A stretch of DNA of 64,000 nucleotides. It comes from Blepharisma japonicum (lineage: Eukaryota > Ciliophora > Heterotrichea > Heterotrichida > Blepharismidae). This document shows positions 36,566-48,310 of this stretch, in pieces. The first letter of the stretch is position 1, and each line of letters opens with the position of its first letter. Location of the stretch: positions 124,001-188,000 of the forward strand of contig CATKHK010000016.1 of assembly GCA_949751835.1 (NCBI GenBank). The letters are read 5' to 3'. A model generated the notes under the pieces. It was not told where the DNA came from and ran no database searches. It saw nothing but the letters and a program-made list of their open reading frames with translations. Both the position numbers and the translations under genes were made by a program.

Positions 36566-38454
36566 TATTACACGCAAAAAAATTGGTATCTCGTTCAATG
36601 CAGAGATAATCTAAAGTTATACAAAAATTAAATCATTGAAAAAATTTATGCATACAAAATTAAATACTGATCTGAATTTCAAATTCATTTTCCACATGAT
36701 ATAAATTTCATAACATATTTAGTGAAACAAATTTCTTATGAGCATTGCACTTTACAGGAAATTGATTCTTAATTTTTCACATGAAACTTTTTTCTTGAAT
36801 TTTCAACTAACAGTTCATCGTACAGATTAAAATCGCATTCAATGTAATCACGAAAAATATAACGCAGCTTTTGGCACCGGTTTCAGCAGAAATTACTATT
36901 CATTAACCTATCACTACTTTAGTAATCACTTTCCAGATCACTCGGGTTATAAATTCTATGGGAGCATTGGGAGCAGCATAGATTAATCATTATCGCCACA
37001 TCAGTGAGTCATATATGTGATAGCCCATCGCATTGTAGATGCAGTATGCTACAGGCGCAGTATGCTATAGCTACAGTATGCGCAGATACTGTATAAGAAA
37101 CTGAAGCCTAAACTACAAATTATTATAATAATTAAAATTGTATTAAATGCAATTGTCTATGGTATCCAGAGAGATACTGACTTTAATCGATGTTTTCAAA
37201 GTAATTAGTCAAGAATTACATAAAAAGATAATAAAAAAATATAATTGAAGGTAGCTACTCTTTTTCAGATATAGAAAAGTGATATTGGCTATATCCTTCT
37301 ATTTGGGAACCAATTAAAATCTTTAAATATTCCAAACTTAGCTGAAGTTCACAAAAAGTTTTCCTCAGTGTTCATTATTTAAGGATTCAAGGCCTCTATG
37401 CGGAAATTTGAAATTTATCCGGTTTATTTGCTATAACGTTGTTTTAGTAAGCATCATAATTTTGTAGTCAAGTACAGCCCAATCTAATTGGAATTGGAAT
37501 ATATGTCAAATTAGATGAAATATCTTTTATATCCCATAAATATCGCATGCCTTTGCTTGACTATTGATTATTAGAAAGCGAAAAAAGAAATTCATTTAGT
37601 TTAAGGAAGGTGTAAAAAATACAGGACTGTTTCTTGAATATTCTTTTCAATGATATAAGATGAAGAAGGAGACAGTGAAGAGTTTGATGCAGTTTATAAG
37701 TGAATTCAGCCATTTCAAGATATATAGATTAGATCATCATTTGCATTAATTATCTTGATTAAAATTGAAAAAATATAATTCGTTTTTGAGCATTAAATAA
37801 TATAATAAACTTTAATTTTCTAGATGTTTTAAATTTTTAGTAGAAAATCTCTCTATTTTTTAGATATTAAATTTTAATAGTAATTTGTCAAGAAGTCAGT
37901 CAAAATAAAAAAAAAAAATTGAGGAATTTTTTTGACAGGCTTGAAGTAGTATAAGCTTATCTTTTGAAATTATATTCCTTATAAATCCAGAACCGCAAAC
38001 AAGAAACAATTTTGGCATGCCATTATTATTCTAGAAATAGCCTAATTATGAAACTGGTGTTAAAATTTTTAACTTTGATATAACTTTTTTAGGTTATTTA
38101 GCAAGCAGAGATAGAATTGAAGTTTATAATAATATATATACTTGGTCAGAGGAGTTATTGAGAAAATAATTAAGTTCTATTTGTATCCTTGTTTAATAAT
38201 GAAATAATTTTCTTCGTTAAGCGATTTTTAAATTTATGATAGATTGATATCTCTAGCACCCACTGTTAGCACACGCATTAGCTCTAATTTACCCGCAGCA
38301 CTTTATTATGCAATACTCAGATTCATGCATTGGCTCTTCTTATGCTGCCATCTATAGGCTTAACTAATTTAAAAAGCTTAGGTTTTCTTAAACTCCTACT
38401 TTTATTAGTTAAAGTTACATTCAATCTTCTACTTATAATTGTGTGATTATCAAG

Positions 38455-38628
38455 TTAAAAAGGCACTTTTTTGTTGTGCTGGTTTAAAATTGTGCTTAAG
38501 CTTGACATATAATTAATAAAGCTCTCAGATGCTACTGTCTGTACTTCATCATGTGCTCTGTGATGCTTCGTCTTTATAATAAAACCTGGAAATCTTGAAA
38601 GTTTCGAACTGCTTGGATAGCAACCCAT
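38455..38628 (-). CDS. Candidate small protein with acylation-type N-terminus
   Basis: An ATG-initiated frame of 57 codons starts MGCYPSSSKLSRF, a typical dual myristoylation/palmitoylation signal, and ends at TAA. The same frame stays open for another 56 codons beyond the TAA (to a TAG at 38284). That extension looks like protein and includes KPIDGSIRRANAWIW, with two TGA-coded Trp. No 15-17-nt intron removes the TAA. It may be a short gene, a recently broken gene, or chance in a gene-poor region. Confidence 0.3.
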   Translation of the reverse strand: MGCYPSSSKLSRFPGFIIKTKHHRAHDEVQTVASESFINYMSSLSTILNQHNKKVPF

Positions 38629-38912
38629 TTATTGATATATAATGTTTATAAATTACTTAATAGTGGCCATTTTTATATAAGGATTTTTTAATTGTTCTAG
38701 AAAAACTGACAAGATATTTCAGGAAACAAAATACAATAATTCGATCAAAATTAGTAACTCTGATAAAAAATAATAAATTCGGAAAATAACTTTTCACCAT
38801 TAAAATATCCATTAGTTTCAATTTTAGATTTTACTTTTAAAACATTTATGAAGATTTATAAAGTTATTCAAATAGATAGTTAACCTGCATAAGTTTATAT
38901 TATATAATTCTA

Positions 38913-41900
38913 TTAGTTATTGAAATTTTCATAATCCTCCTCTTCTTCCTGCCCAGATTTGAAAACTTCATCTTCTTCTAAATCTTGTATACTTGTCTCA
39001 GACGAACTCTCATTTGATCCCAGCATTTTTCCACTTGAAATTGTAATTTTTGTCCCATGCCCTCCAATTTCAATTCCACCTTCTGACTCAGATGATGATT
39101 TAGCCCTTTTATTAATTTCATCTTCTATTGGTGAGCCAACCCTCTTCATCCCCAAGTAAGAATTTTCTAATTCAATTTCTTCTCTATAATAAAGCTCTTT
39201 ATGCCTCCTCATTCCTCTGCCATACATGAACTGATCCAAATTGATTTCTTCTTCATGAGTTTCAAGCCAAAAAGGCATCTTATCACCTTGAATTAGCCTT
39301 TCTTTATAGTTTTCATTTTTCATCATTTCTGCGTCCATTTGTTCATAAATTTGATACTCTTCGTCAGTGCGTGATATAATTTCATTTAGCTGCTGGTTTG
39401 TGAGAAATTCAGTCTCGTCTTCGCTTTCTTCATTTTCTTCAGCTTTTAATAGATTTCTTAATTTTTCGTTTCTTTCGAGCTCTGTAGACTTTGTATTGAA
39501 TAGGCCGGCCTGTATTACTTTGGCATCAACGTCTTTTTTGTATGCAGCTTTTGTTAGAATTGCTTCTTCAATTTTGGTGGTTGTTACAAGCCGATAAACT
39601 CTTACCTCTTTCATCTGTCCAAGCCTATGTGCACGGTCTTGAGCTTGTAAATCCATTTGTGGGTTCCAGTCTGAGTCATAAATGATAACTGTATCAGCGG
39701 TTTGCAAATTTAATCCTAGTCCTCCTGCTCTGGTTGATAGTAAGAAAATATAATATTCTGAGTTTTCACTATTGAAAAGCATCATTCTTAGGTCTCTGTC
39801 TTCTGGTTTTGTAGTTCCATCCAGCCTCAAATATTTGAAGCCTCTGTATTCGAAATACATTGACATAATATCCATTAAATGAGTCATTTGGGTAAAAATC
39901 AAGACTTTGTGGTTCATTCTAATAAACTTTGGCAGCATTCTGTCTAAAGTTTCAAATTTCCCTGAGCATCTTCATATTTCGTCAGTTACCATTGGAAGCT
40001 GTTCATAATGCAAGAATAAATAAGGATGATTACACACTTTTCGAAGCTGCATAACTGAGTTATTAAGGCTTTTACACCTCCACGGCCCTCCATCTCTATT
40101 AAAAAATGCTTTTTCTTGTATATCTTTATAAAGCTTTTTCTGCCATGATGATAGCTCAACTTTTAATACAAATTCCACTTTATCTGGGAGCTCTTTTTCC
40201 ACATCTTTTTTGACCCTTCTTAATAAAAACGGGCGTAGTACTTGATGGAGACGGTTAATTAAAAGCAAACTTTCTTCTTCGGTTAATTCTACTTGTTCGC
40301 CAGGGATTTTGGAAAAAGGGATATTGAACCATTTCTCGAAGTCGTCCAATGTATGGAATATTTTAGGAAGCAAGAAATTTAGAAGAGACCAGAGTTCATT
40401 TAAATTATTCTGAAGTGGAGTTCCGGTAAGCAAAATTCTATGATCAGAGGAGTATTGAAGACCTAAAATTTGAGCAAATTTTGATTTGGAGTTTTTCATC
40501 CTATGCCCTTCATCTACAACTATGTAAGACCATGCAATCTTGCTGAGTTGCTGCTTGTCTTTAATTATGTATTCATAAGTTGTTATCAAAACATTGAACT
40601 TTTTTAATGCTAATACATTAGAAACCAATTTTTTTCTATGAATTGGAGGGCCTTTATATACGATGAATTTTATTTTTGGTGCCCATTTTTTGAATTCCAT
40701 AACCCAGTTGGAGAGGACTGATAGAGGAACGACGACTAAAAATGGTCCTTCATTATTTTTATTGTCAATTAAATACTGAAAAAGTGCTATAGTCTGTATA
40801 GTCTTCCCAAGCCCCATTTCATCTGCTAGAATTCCATGCAAATTGTTATTATATAAAGAAACAAGTCATTGCAATCCTATAAGTTGGTAGCTTTTAAGCA
40901 TCCCTCCTTCTATATTTTCTGGCTGAGTTTTTATTTCTTCAACCACAGCATGAGTGATTTCGTAATACATTTTTGACGATTTCTTTAAGCTGTCTGCTAT
41001 TACTTCGCCTGCACTTAGGGCTTCTGGAGCTTGCTCCACAACTTCTCCTTCATTATCACCCTTCTGAAGTAAAACTTTTGCCCCGATTTCTCTTAAAAAG
41101 CTATCAGTTTGCTGTAAGATTTTTAGCAGTCTCTCATTTTTCGTTTTGGCCAACAAATCAACGTATATATCCATGTTGTTGTCCTTTAACGCTTTAAGCC
41201 TCTCTTTCTCATCCTTATCTCTTTTAGCTTTTTCTTGTCGGTCTAAATAGTCTAAATATCCTTTTCCGCCGTATATATTTTTGCGGAGATTTGCCTATAT
41301 TAAAATTACATGATTTCTCCTATGAAAATCAAAGAAATCTTGTTGATGATTAAGAAGCTCTGACAAGAAAATCATTTGTTGGTTTTTTCTTTTGGTGTCT
41401 TGGCCATTTCTCATTTCATAGTCATACCTTCCGAGCATTCTGTTTTCTTGTTTTGCTCTAAAATCGAACATTGGGAAATTTCTTTTGAAAAAATCCCTAT
41501 CAAGGAGAGTGATTTCTAAAAGTCTATGGCTTTGATCATAGTTGTTATCAGGCTGCTCTTTCCATTCTTTTATTACTTCATTTCTAGTCTGATTTTGAAA
41601 ATCCCTTAAATCAATCAGAAACTTTTCAGTCAAAATCTTGTTTTTTGTTGCTTCATCTAAATCAGATTGTAAGAATTTTTCAAGTAATTTCGAGCGGTTC
41701 TCATAAAAGCAAGTTATTGATTTCGGCTCCTGCTCATATTGGAGAGTGCTATTGGATTGTTCTTTAATATCTTGCGAATGATTATATTTTGTTTTCATTT
41801 TAGTATTGTAGCCAGTTGTCTGGTATGAGTCAAAAGCTTGAGGTTTTATACCTTGGATTGCTTGAATTTGAACTTGGGAAAGCTCTTGGCCCCTATTCAG

Positions 41901-42008
41901 AATGGTATAGCTTTGAATTTGGTTCTTTAGTTGCTCAAATTGCTGTGGAGTGAATTTCAAGCTTGGAGACAAAGTGCTGAATTGATATTTAGGCACAGAA
42001 AAACTCAT
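38913..42008 (-). CDS. SNF2/BRG1-type chromatin-remodelling ATPase
   Basis: Catalytic subunit of a SWI/SNF- or RSC-like complex, 1026 aa, nuclear. An N-terminal QLQ motif ([16 protein letters not shown], residues 19-34) is followed by an HSA-like actin-related-protein-binding region (up to about residue 235). The DEXD ATPase starts near residue 390 ([24 protein letters not shown]) and the helicase C lobe holds [11 protein letters not shown] and AHRLGQ. A SnAC-like segment follows ([15 protein letters not shown] ... [15 protein letters not shown]). The tail is Glu/Ser-rich. QLQ, HSA and SnAC together point to the Snf2/Sth1/BRG1 branch rather than ISWI or CHD. No bromodomain is present at the C-terminus, unlike animal and yeast relatives. 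One 15-nt intron (41295..41309). Confidence 0.94.
41295..41309 (-). other. 15-nt intron of the SNF2 gene
   Basis: Coding strand GTAATTTTAATATAG. Removal deletes an in-frame TAG and joins the HSA segment (FHRRNH) to [10 protein letters not shown]. Confidence 0.87.
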
Positions 42009-42633
42009 TATATATAAAAGCTATTTATTTTTAATTTAAATTTAAGCGTGTTATGCATTAACAACTTGATTAATAGAAGAGATTATTCTTTGGTATTAAA
42101 AATGGAAAAATATCAAATGTAATTCATACTTTAGTTCAAGAAAATAATAAATAGCAAGAAAGTATAGAATAATTATTAAATATTTGAGTATCAATTGAAA
42201 TCAGTTTTAACTAAATTGATTCTAAGATTAATCGCTCTCTAATATATAGCTTCAAAACAAGTATCATGATTTGAAATTTTCACCTTAGAAGAATATGATG
42301 ATTATTCTTACCACATAAATCTGCTAAATCAATACTTCATCAATATTAATGAGAATAAATTTTATTATATTATTATTAATTTAAGGTTATTGCTTGCTTA
42401 CTGGACCAATTTTTCTCAAAAATTCCCCTAATCTTAATAATTTCTCCAATTTATTTCCTAATATTTTCGTTTAATTCCCTCGTTCTTAGATCTCCTCAGA
42501 TCCCAACTACAAATTATTATTTTCTAAGTTCTACAAATAAAAATCGCCTTCCAGCTTTAAATTAGAGTAAATAATGAAATTTTATAATTATCCATTACTT
42601 ATCTATTCACAAATAAAGGTGATTTAATACAAA
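42009..42633. other. Bidirectional intergenic region
   Basis: About 620 bp between the divergent SNF2 and TRPML-like genes, AT-rich, presumably holding both promoters. No further feature seen. Confidence 0.5.
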
Positions 42634-44527
42634 ATGGCTTCTCATAGAGCGAGCATGGTGAATATGAGTATAAGAGATAGCTTATACATGCACCCATTAG
42701 AGAAATATGAGAGGTTCGGTATCTATCCTTGAAAAATCGTTATCCAGATCTTGCTTCTCATCACAACCACTTGCCAAGTCCTTATAATTGTTTTTAATTC
42801 TGCTTCATACTCATATACTCAATATACTTTATGAAATAAATTATTCTTGAACCCAGATGTCCAAGGCTCTGATACAACAATTACAAACTCTTATAACGTT
42901 TTCAGCATCAGAGATTTAACTCACTTTTTGCAAAAAACAGTTGATAGATATTATCATGTAAATTCCCATACATTAGATAATTATTCCTACGAATATGAAG
43001 ATGATGGGAGTATACAAAAGCCAAGGCTATTAGTGGATTATTTAGATTATGATGATGCAAAAAGTAAAGGGTATGAAATGGAGTATAAGCTGAGTCCTGA
43101 AGACCTTGGACCTTTTTCACATCTAAATCCAAAAAATTATTTGGAACTTGTAAGCAGATTTGAGCTTAAAATGTTTTTTAACCAGCATTTAGATGACGAG
43201 CTAGATCTTTTTTCAACGTGCTATCATTGAGAGTTAAATCAGAAATATGATTATTCTGTCCATGGGCCGATTAATGTGGTATTGGATATTGATAGAAGCA
43301 GCTGTGGAGATGAAATCTGTAAGAAATATATGTAGATGACCCGATGAAAAAATTCGTGTGGCTTGGGGTTGCAATTTTAATTTTGTCAATATGCTCGCTG
43401 TGCTCTATTTTCTTGTATTTCATGAAAAGGGCGCTTTTAATTGCAAAAATGAGAGGAGGGCCTAGAGGTTATAGATCAGCTTGGGATTATTTAGGAACTC
43501 GAGAGAAGCTTAAATTTTTGAATTTATGGGTAATCTTTAATATTATTGGAAATATTTGCCAAATGTTTTCGGGAATTTTAACAATAATTGACCAAGGCCG
43601 ATCTATGAATCTCCATGAAACCCTTATTGGTTTTGGCTGCTTTACAGCATGGGTTGGCATAATTCAATATCTTGAGCATACTTCACAGACCTACACAATA
43701 GCCAATACTTTAAAGCGAAGCTTTTCGACCTTGCTCCCCTATATGGTTGGAATTCTCCCAATTTTTATGGCTTTCACCTTCCTTGCAATGTGCTTATTTT
43801 GGAACTGCGGTTTCTACCCTAACACAACCTCTTCTATGATGGCTCTATTTGCACTGCTTTGTGGTGACTCTGTCTACTTTTTCTTTGATGGGGTTGTTTT
43901 AGAAGACATAGTGATTGGACAGATTTATATGTTTGCCTTCATCATATTTTTTATCAAGTAATTTCTATGATAGTTGTGTACACAATTTATTTGTTGCCAT
44001 TATTCAAGAAGGATTTAATTCCCTTAGCGAAAAGCCAGTGAAAAAAATAGATGATTCAGAGTCAGAAAGTGAAGAAGATGAAGATGAAAAGGAAGAAATA
44101 TCCACTATAGAAGAACAAAAACAACAAACTGAACAAGAAGAGTCAATAGATAAAAGCTTTAAACGCATGCAAACTGCGCCTGTAGAATCATCTCCGAAGT
44201 TTGGAAAGAGAATATCAGGGAAAGTAGAAGAACGTAATAAGTTATATAGAACAAAAAATTTCAAAAATAGCATTCAAACAAATTTTGGAAGGTAGAATTC
44301 GCAGTCAAGATTTAGAGCCAATTGAAAAAAATACAAAGAAAAGAATAGATAAGATGAATAAAATTGCAAAAGAGATTGCAGAGCTGAAAAAAGGGATTTT
44401 GTTTTTATCAAAGCCATCAATAAATGAAAGAGGAATTGATAGGAAGAAATTGCAGAATCATGCTAAGGATCTCCTTGAAATACAGCTACCAGGATCTGCT
44501 GCTATGCTTTTGATAGGTGAAGATTAA
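42634..44527 (+). CDS. Mucolipin-like (TRPML) cation channel
   Basis: Predicted endolysosomal TRP channel of 614 aa. Exons: 42634..43318, 43336..43957, 43974..44233, 44250..44527. The first membrane helix (about residues 29-55) is followed by a large luminal loop with DLTHFLQKTVDRYY and Cys residues, as in mucolipin/polycystin proteins. Five further helices follow. The pore region reads LFALLCGDSVYFFFD where animal TRPMLs have a Gly-Asp-Asp filter. The cytosolic tail is strongly acidic (SESESEEDEDEKEE), then basic and helical. In-frame TGA supplies Trp in the first exon and loop. Introns of 17, 16 and 16 nt are needed; each removes a stop or frame shift and gives a sensible join. The TRPML assignment rests on topology and these motifs. 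Confidence 0.85.
43319..43335 (+). other. 17-nt intron 1 of the TRPML-like gene
   Basis: GTAAGAAATATATGTAG. Removal joins CGDEI to YDPMKKFVW and gives the frame needed for membrane helix 2. It is longer than the 15-16 nt usual in heterotrichs. Confidence 0.75.
43958..43973 (+). other. 16-nt intron 2 of the TRPML-like gene
   Basis: GTAATTTCTATGATAG. Removal completes the last membrane helix (IIFFINCVHNLFVAIIQ). Confidence 0.85.
44234..44249 (+). other. 16-nt intron 3 of the TRPML-like gene
   Basis: GTAATAAGTTATATAG. Removal shifts the frame into the open reading frame ending at 44527, avoiding the TAG at 44293. Confidence 0.8.
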
Positions 44528-44718
44528 GAAATTTTTTAATTTATTAAAAATAAATGCAAGCTAATAGAAAATTTCTTTTTCTTTTAAAACAAAATCTTTC
44601 ATTCTTTAAATCTTTTATAATCAAGAAATCAATAAAAAATTTAATTCCAAAAACTTGTTGATAAATCACTAATTCTTATTGCAAGCATTTCGCTCACTAA
44701 CTTCATCAGAAAAAAGAA

Positions 44719-45507
44719 ATGGACAATTCTGAAGAAAACAGCTGGAAAGGAGAAGACCGAAGAGCAAGTACGACGTCTTCTGTCTACGCAACTTCCACAA
44801 TTTATCAGCCAAATGTTTCTACAATGATACAATCTGTCTCCACCATAATTCATTCACAAATGATCGAAGATGTCAGCCTTGGGCGAGAAATTCAGTCATC
44901 TTCAGATCTGTTTTATTTCAGCGAGGAAAAATACATCAGAGAAAACCCTGAAGCATTCGATGAGGCTCGTTTGGCTTTGCTCAGAAAGACGCCTACAGTT
45001 GACGACATTTATGAATTCATGCGAGCTTTATATGATTGTGCACAGTTTAGCCCTGAGTGTTGCATAATCTGTTTGGTTTATATAAACAGACTGATTGCTT
45101 TTACAGGACTTCCATTACACCCAACCAATTGGAGGCCAATTATTTTGTGCTCTCTTCTAATTGCTCAAAAAGTGTGGGATGACAGATATCTTAGCAATGC
45201 TGATTTCGCGTATATTTATCCGTTTTTCACCACTGAAGAAATAAACACTCTTGAGAAGAGATTCTTAGAGCTTATTAATTATTCAGTCACAGTAAAAGCT
45301 GCTCTTTACGCCAAGTATTATTTCGAGCTGAGAGGACTTTTTGCCGACAACTTGGCTGATTTTCCAATAAGACCATTGGATAATACGAAAGCAAGAGAAA
45401 TTGAAGGAAGATCAGAGTGGATTGGAAAGGTTGAAAAGGAAAAATCGATAAGCCAAACTTCAAAAGATCCAAAGCCTGGTCCAAGCTCTTATTACGTAAT
45501 CAATTAA
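44719..45507 (+). CDS. Cyclin Y-like cyclin
   Basis: Regulatory cyclin of 262 aa. The cyclin box (about residues 95-205) has the CCNY-type opening RKTPTVDDIYEFMRALYD, then CCIICLVYINRL, LHPTNWRPIILCSLLIAQKVWDD (broken by residues typical of the family) and LEKRFLELINYSV, and finally AKYYFELRGL. Cyclin Y binds CDK14/CDK16-type kinases at membranes in animals; the partner here is unknown. The N-terminal 60 residues are Ser/Thr-rich and probably disordered. No intron and no TGA were needed. The ATG at 44719 follows a short AT-rich spacer after the channel gene. Confidence 0.92.
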   Translation: MDNSEENSWKGEDRRASTTSSVYATSTIYQPNVSTMIQSVSTIIHSQMIEDVSLGREIQSSSDLFYFSEEKYIRENPEAFDEARLALLRKTPTVDDIYEFMRALYDCAQFSPECCIICLVYINRLIAFTGLPLHPTNWRPIILCSLLIAQKVWDDRYLSNADFAYIYPFFTTEEINTLEKRFLELINYSVTVKAALYAKYYFELRGLFADNLADFPIRPLDNTKAREIEGRSEWIGKVEKEKSISQTSKDPKPGPSSYYVIN

Positions 45508-46039
45508 TCAAAACTAAAAATTTTATTAATTCTTTATTTCTAGGCAATCTTACGAGAAATTAATTATTATCAAATAAAGAATAAAAAAAGAGAAATTAAT
45601 GATGGATTTGTAAATATTTGAAAATTAACTGGTTTAAATCAATAAATGCATTTTTTTTGAATGATTTGAGATTAGTATCTGATGCAAGCACTAGCATTTG
45701 GCTGAGATGGATTTAATATCTTTAAAGTATTGCAAAGATTAATAACAGTCCTATCCTTAGAAATTGATAACAAAAAATAAATTTGAGATATTATAATATC
45801 GAATTTTTTCAGGATATGTTGTGTTTTAGCCAGAAATTCATATATTGGCTCTTATAATTGCGTATCCCAGATTTAACCCTGCTATATTCCAATTTCTTTA
45901 TCAATGCTTCCCTTTAATAATAAGCTTTTTATCTTATGAAATTATTACACTTTCTTGTAATTAAAGGGTCAACTAGACTTCACTATACTCTTTCAAAATT
46001 TAATTAATTAAATGTCTATTCTTTTTCTTATAAATAACT
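45508..46039. other. Intergenic region
   Basis: About 530 bp, AT-rich, between two plus-strand genes. No coding or RNA signal recognised. Confidence 0.5.
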
Positions 46040-48172
46040 ATGGAAAAATTACTTGACAGATGGTGAATTCAAGAAATTGAGAGCTCATTCAATGGCTTGA
46101 AAATTATAATAACAACAATTATTTCAGTCTCTGCTATTATAAGACTCATTTATATGATTACCACATGAACTTTCTTCAATGAGATAATGTGTATTTCCTA
46201 CATTTTCTGGGTGATTATTCTTTTTATTACCTGGAAAACCCAGCTTTCCCACAAGTCAAAAATTATTATCGCACTGATAACTACAGAAGCTCTTGATATT
46301 GATTTAATGTTCTGAGCACATTATACTCAAGCTGATTCCCCTTTTATTATTTTATCGACGTATATGATTTTAGTTATTCAAACACAGTATATACGATCAT
46401 CTTTGCTGGTATTTTTCATCGGTGTAAAACATATAATTCAATGATATTATTTACCAATTTTTTTGGGTTTAATCAAAGATACGTATGATCTAAAGCCATA
46501 TATTGTAATATTAGGTATTTTATTGGTTAATTATAAAAATCGATTTCACGAAAGAGACCTTGAATATGAGAGATTCGCTTATAAAACACAGCTTGAAGAG
46601 ACTAAACAAAAATTTTTTGTAGTCTTGCAAACCTTTCCAGATGGGTTAATAGTGATGCTAAATGACTCAAAAATAGAGCTAACGAATGAAAAGATTCCAG
46701 AACTTTTAAATTGTCAACAGGACAAAGTTCTAGAAACCATTTCGTCGCTTTTATATTATGAGCCTGAAAATGACTCTCTTGGGAACCACTTTTTAATTGA
46801 TGACATTGAGAATAGTTTTGATTTAGATATTGACCAAGAAATTTCGCTAGGAATTGTAATAATATGCAGCATTTGCTATGAGTGAAAGGCAAAAAAGATT
46901 TTATGGGGATCCCAAGAAGCTTTGATTTTAACTGTGCATTCTATTGATCATATCATAAATTCACAGCAAAGTTTGACTGAAAAAAGGTTTAAGAATGCCG
47001 TTTTTCATTCATTGTCTCATGAATTGAGAACCCCAACAAATGCGATAATTTCAATTTTAGAACAGAATTTAGGAAAATTTGATGAAAAAAGCAAAGAAAG
47101 GCTTGCCCTTGCAAATGTGTCATCTAAGCTTTTGCTTTCATCGATTAACGACATGCTTGATTTTTCAAGAATTATTAATGGTACATTTAAGCCTCTCTCA
47201 GTTAATTTTTCAGTTAGAAAGGTAATTAACGAGCTTCATCTTATCATAAAGACTTTAGCAATGCAAAAAAATATTGAAATCTGCTGTAGGGTAGATCCTT
47301 GCATCCCAAATATAATTAGCTCAGACTCAAATAGGCTGTCCCAGATTTTGCTAAATTTATTAAGCAATGCTTTAAAGTGATTTTTATATAGATTTACAAA
47401 GAGAGGCTACATAGAAGTATGCGCAGTTTTGACCCATGAACACAAATTAAAATTTATTATAAAAGACACAGGAATTGGATTTTCAAAAAATAAATTAAAA
47501 TGGATTCGCGAAATGCTCATCAATATGAAAGTAAATGATATAGGAAAAGAAGGCTTAGGGCTAGGCTTATATATTTCAAACATGATAGTAAAGCAATTGT
47601 CTGGGAGTCACATACATATTCATTCTGAGCAAGGTGTATGCACTTCTTTTAGCTTTACGATCGATATAGGCTTACCAGTCCCTCATATCAATACAGAAGA
47701 AGCAACCCTAAAAATTCCATCAGAAAAAGCTTGCCCAAATATTAATAGATATCTTCGATGCCGAAAAAGATCAGCAAAAGTAGCTAAAAAAGTTCTGCTA
47801 GTAGATGATAATGAACTGAATAGAGATGTCGTAGCAGCCATTTTTGAATCAGCAAATATTTCATTTCTTGAAGCTTGTGATGGAAAAGAAGCAGTTAATA
47901 GAGTAACTGAATATGATAAACTAGGAGGATTCAAAGTGATTCTGATGGATTGCAACATGCCAGAGATGGATGGCTGAGAAGCTACTAGTAAAATCATCCA
48001 AATGCATAATGAATATGAAATAAATAATTTGCCTGTAATAATTGGGTATACAGCATTTACTGCTGATGAGGATATTCAACTTTGCTATAGAAGTGGGATG
48101 ACAGAGTATATTGCAAAGCCTGCTTCAAAAGATCTGCTCCTGAAAACTATTCGCCGATATTTAGATGAGTAA
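46040..48172 (+). CDS. Membrane-bound hybrid histidine kinase
   Basis: Two-component sensor of 710 aa. The N-terminal third holds about six hydrophobic segments (residues 20-170). A short PAS-like or linker region follows. The HisKA box is FHSLSHELRTP (phospho-acceptor His at about residue 330). The ATPase domain shows an N box (LLNLLSNALK), a G1 box (DTGIGF) and a G2 box (GLGLGLYIS). A C-terminal receiver starts at VLLVDDNELN, with the phospho-acceptor Asp in VILMDCNMPEMDG and the conserved Lys in YIAKPAS. Six or more Trp codons are TGA, several in the membrane part, so the gene looks fragmented under the standard code. All catalytic residues are present. Signal and output are unknown. Confidence 0.93.
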
Positions 48173-48310
48173 ATAAAATGAAATAAAGGGTTTCCTTATG
48201 GCATTTTAATATAAAGAATAAGACTGCTTGAATAATTATTTTATTTACTTAGCCAATCTTTAACTATTTTATGATAAATGTATTAAATATTTTTAAATTG
48301 CTATATAAAA

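Larger units (their letters stand above)
35501..38912. other. Gene-poor region with decayed coding fragments, 3.4 kb
   Basis: This is the longest stretch without an intact large gene. It separates the start of the kelch protein gene from the stop of the SNF2 gene. It contains a diverged tandem repeat (35681..36170), a decayed WD-repeat-like fragment (36240..36565), a further protein-like acidic fragment around 37670-37730 (reads DEEGDSEEFDAVYKW in one plus frame), clustered short repeats of a GCAGTATGCTA type near 37030-37090, and a small candidate gene (38455..38628). I see no transposase or terminal inverted repeats. Confidence 0.55.

Noticed and set aside
38590-38625. tRNA-like T-loop (AGTTCGAAACT)
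   Set aside because: No matching acceptor, anticodon or D arms around it.
44281-44320. A 13-nt intron (GTAGAATTCGCAG) in the TRPML-like gene
   Set aside because: It would restore the frame, but a normal 16-nt GTA...TAG intron 50 bp upstream does so with typical signals.
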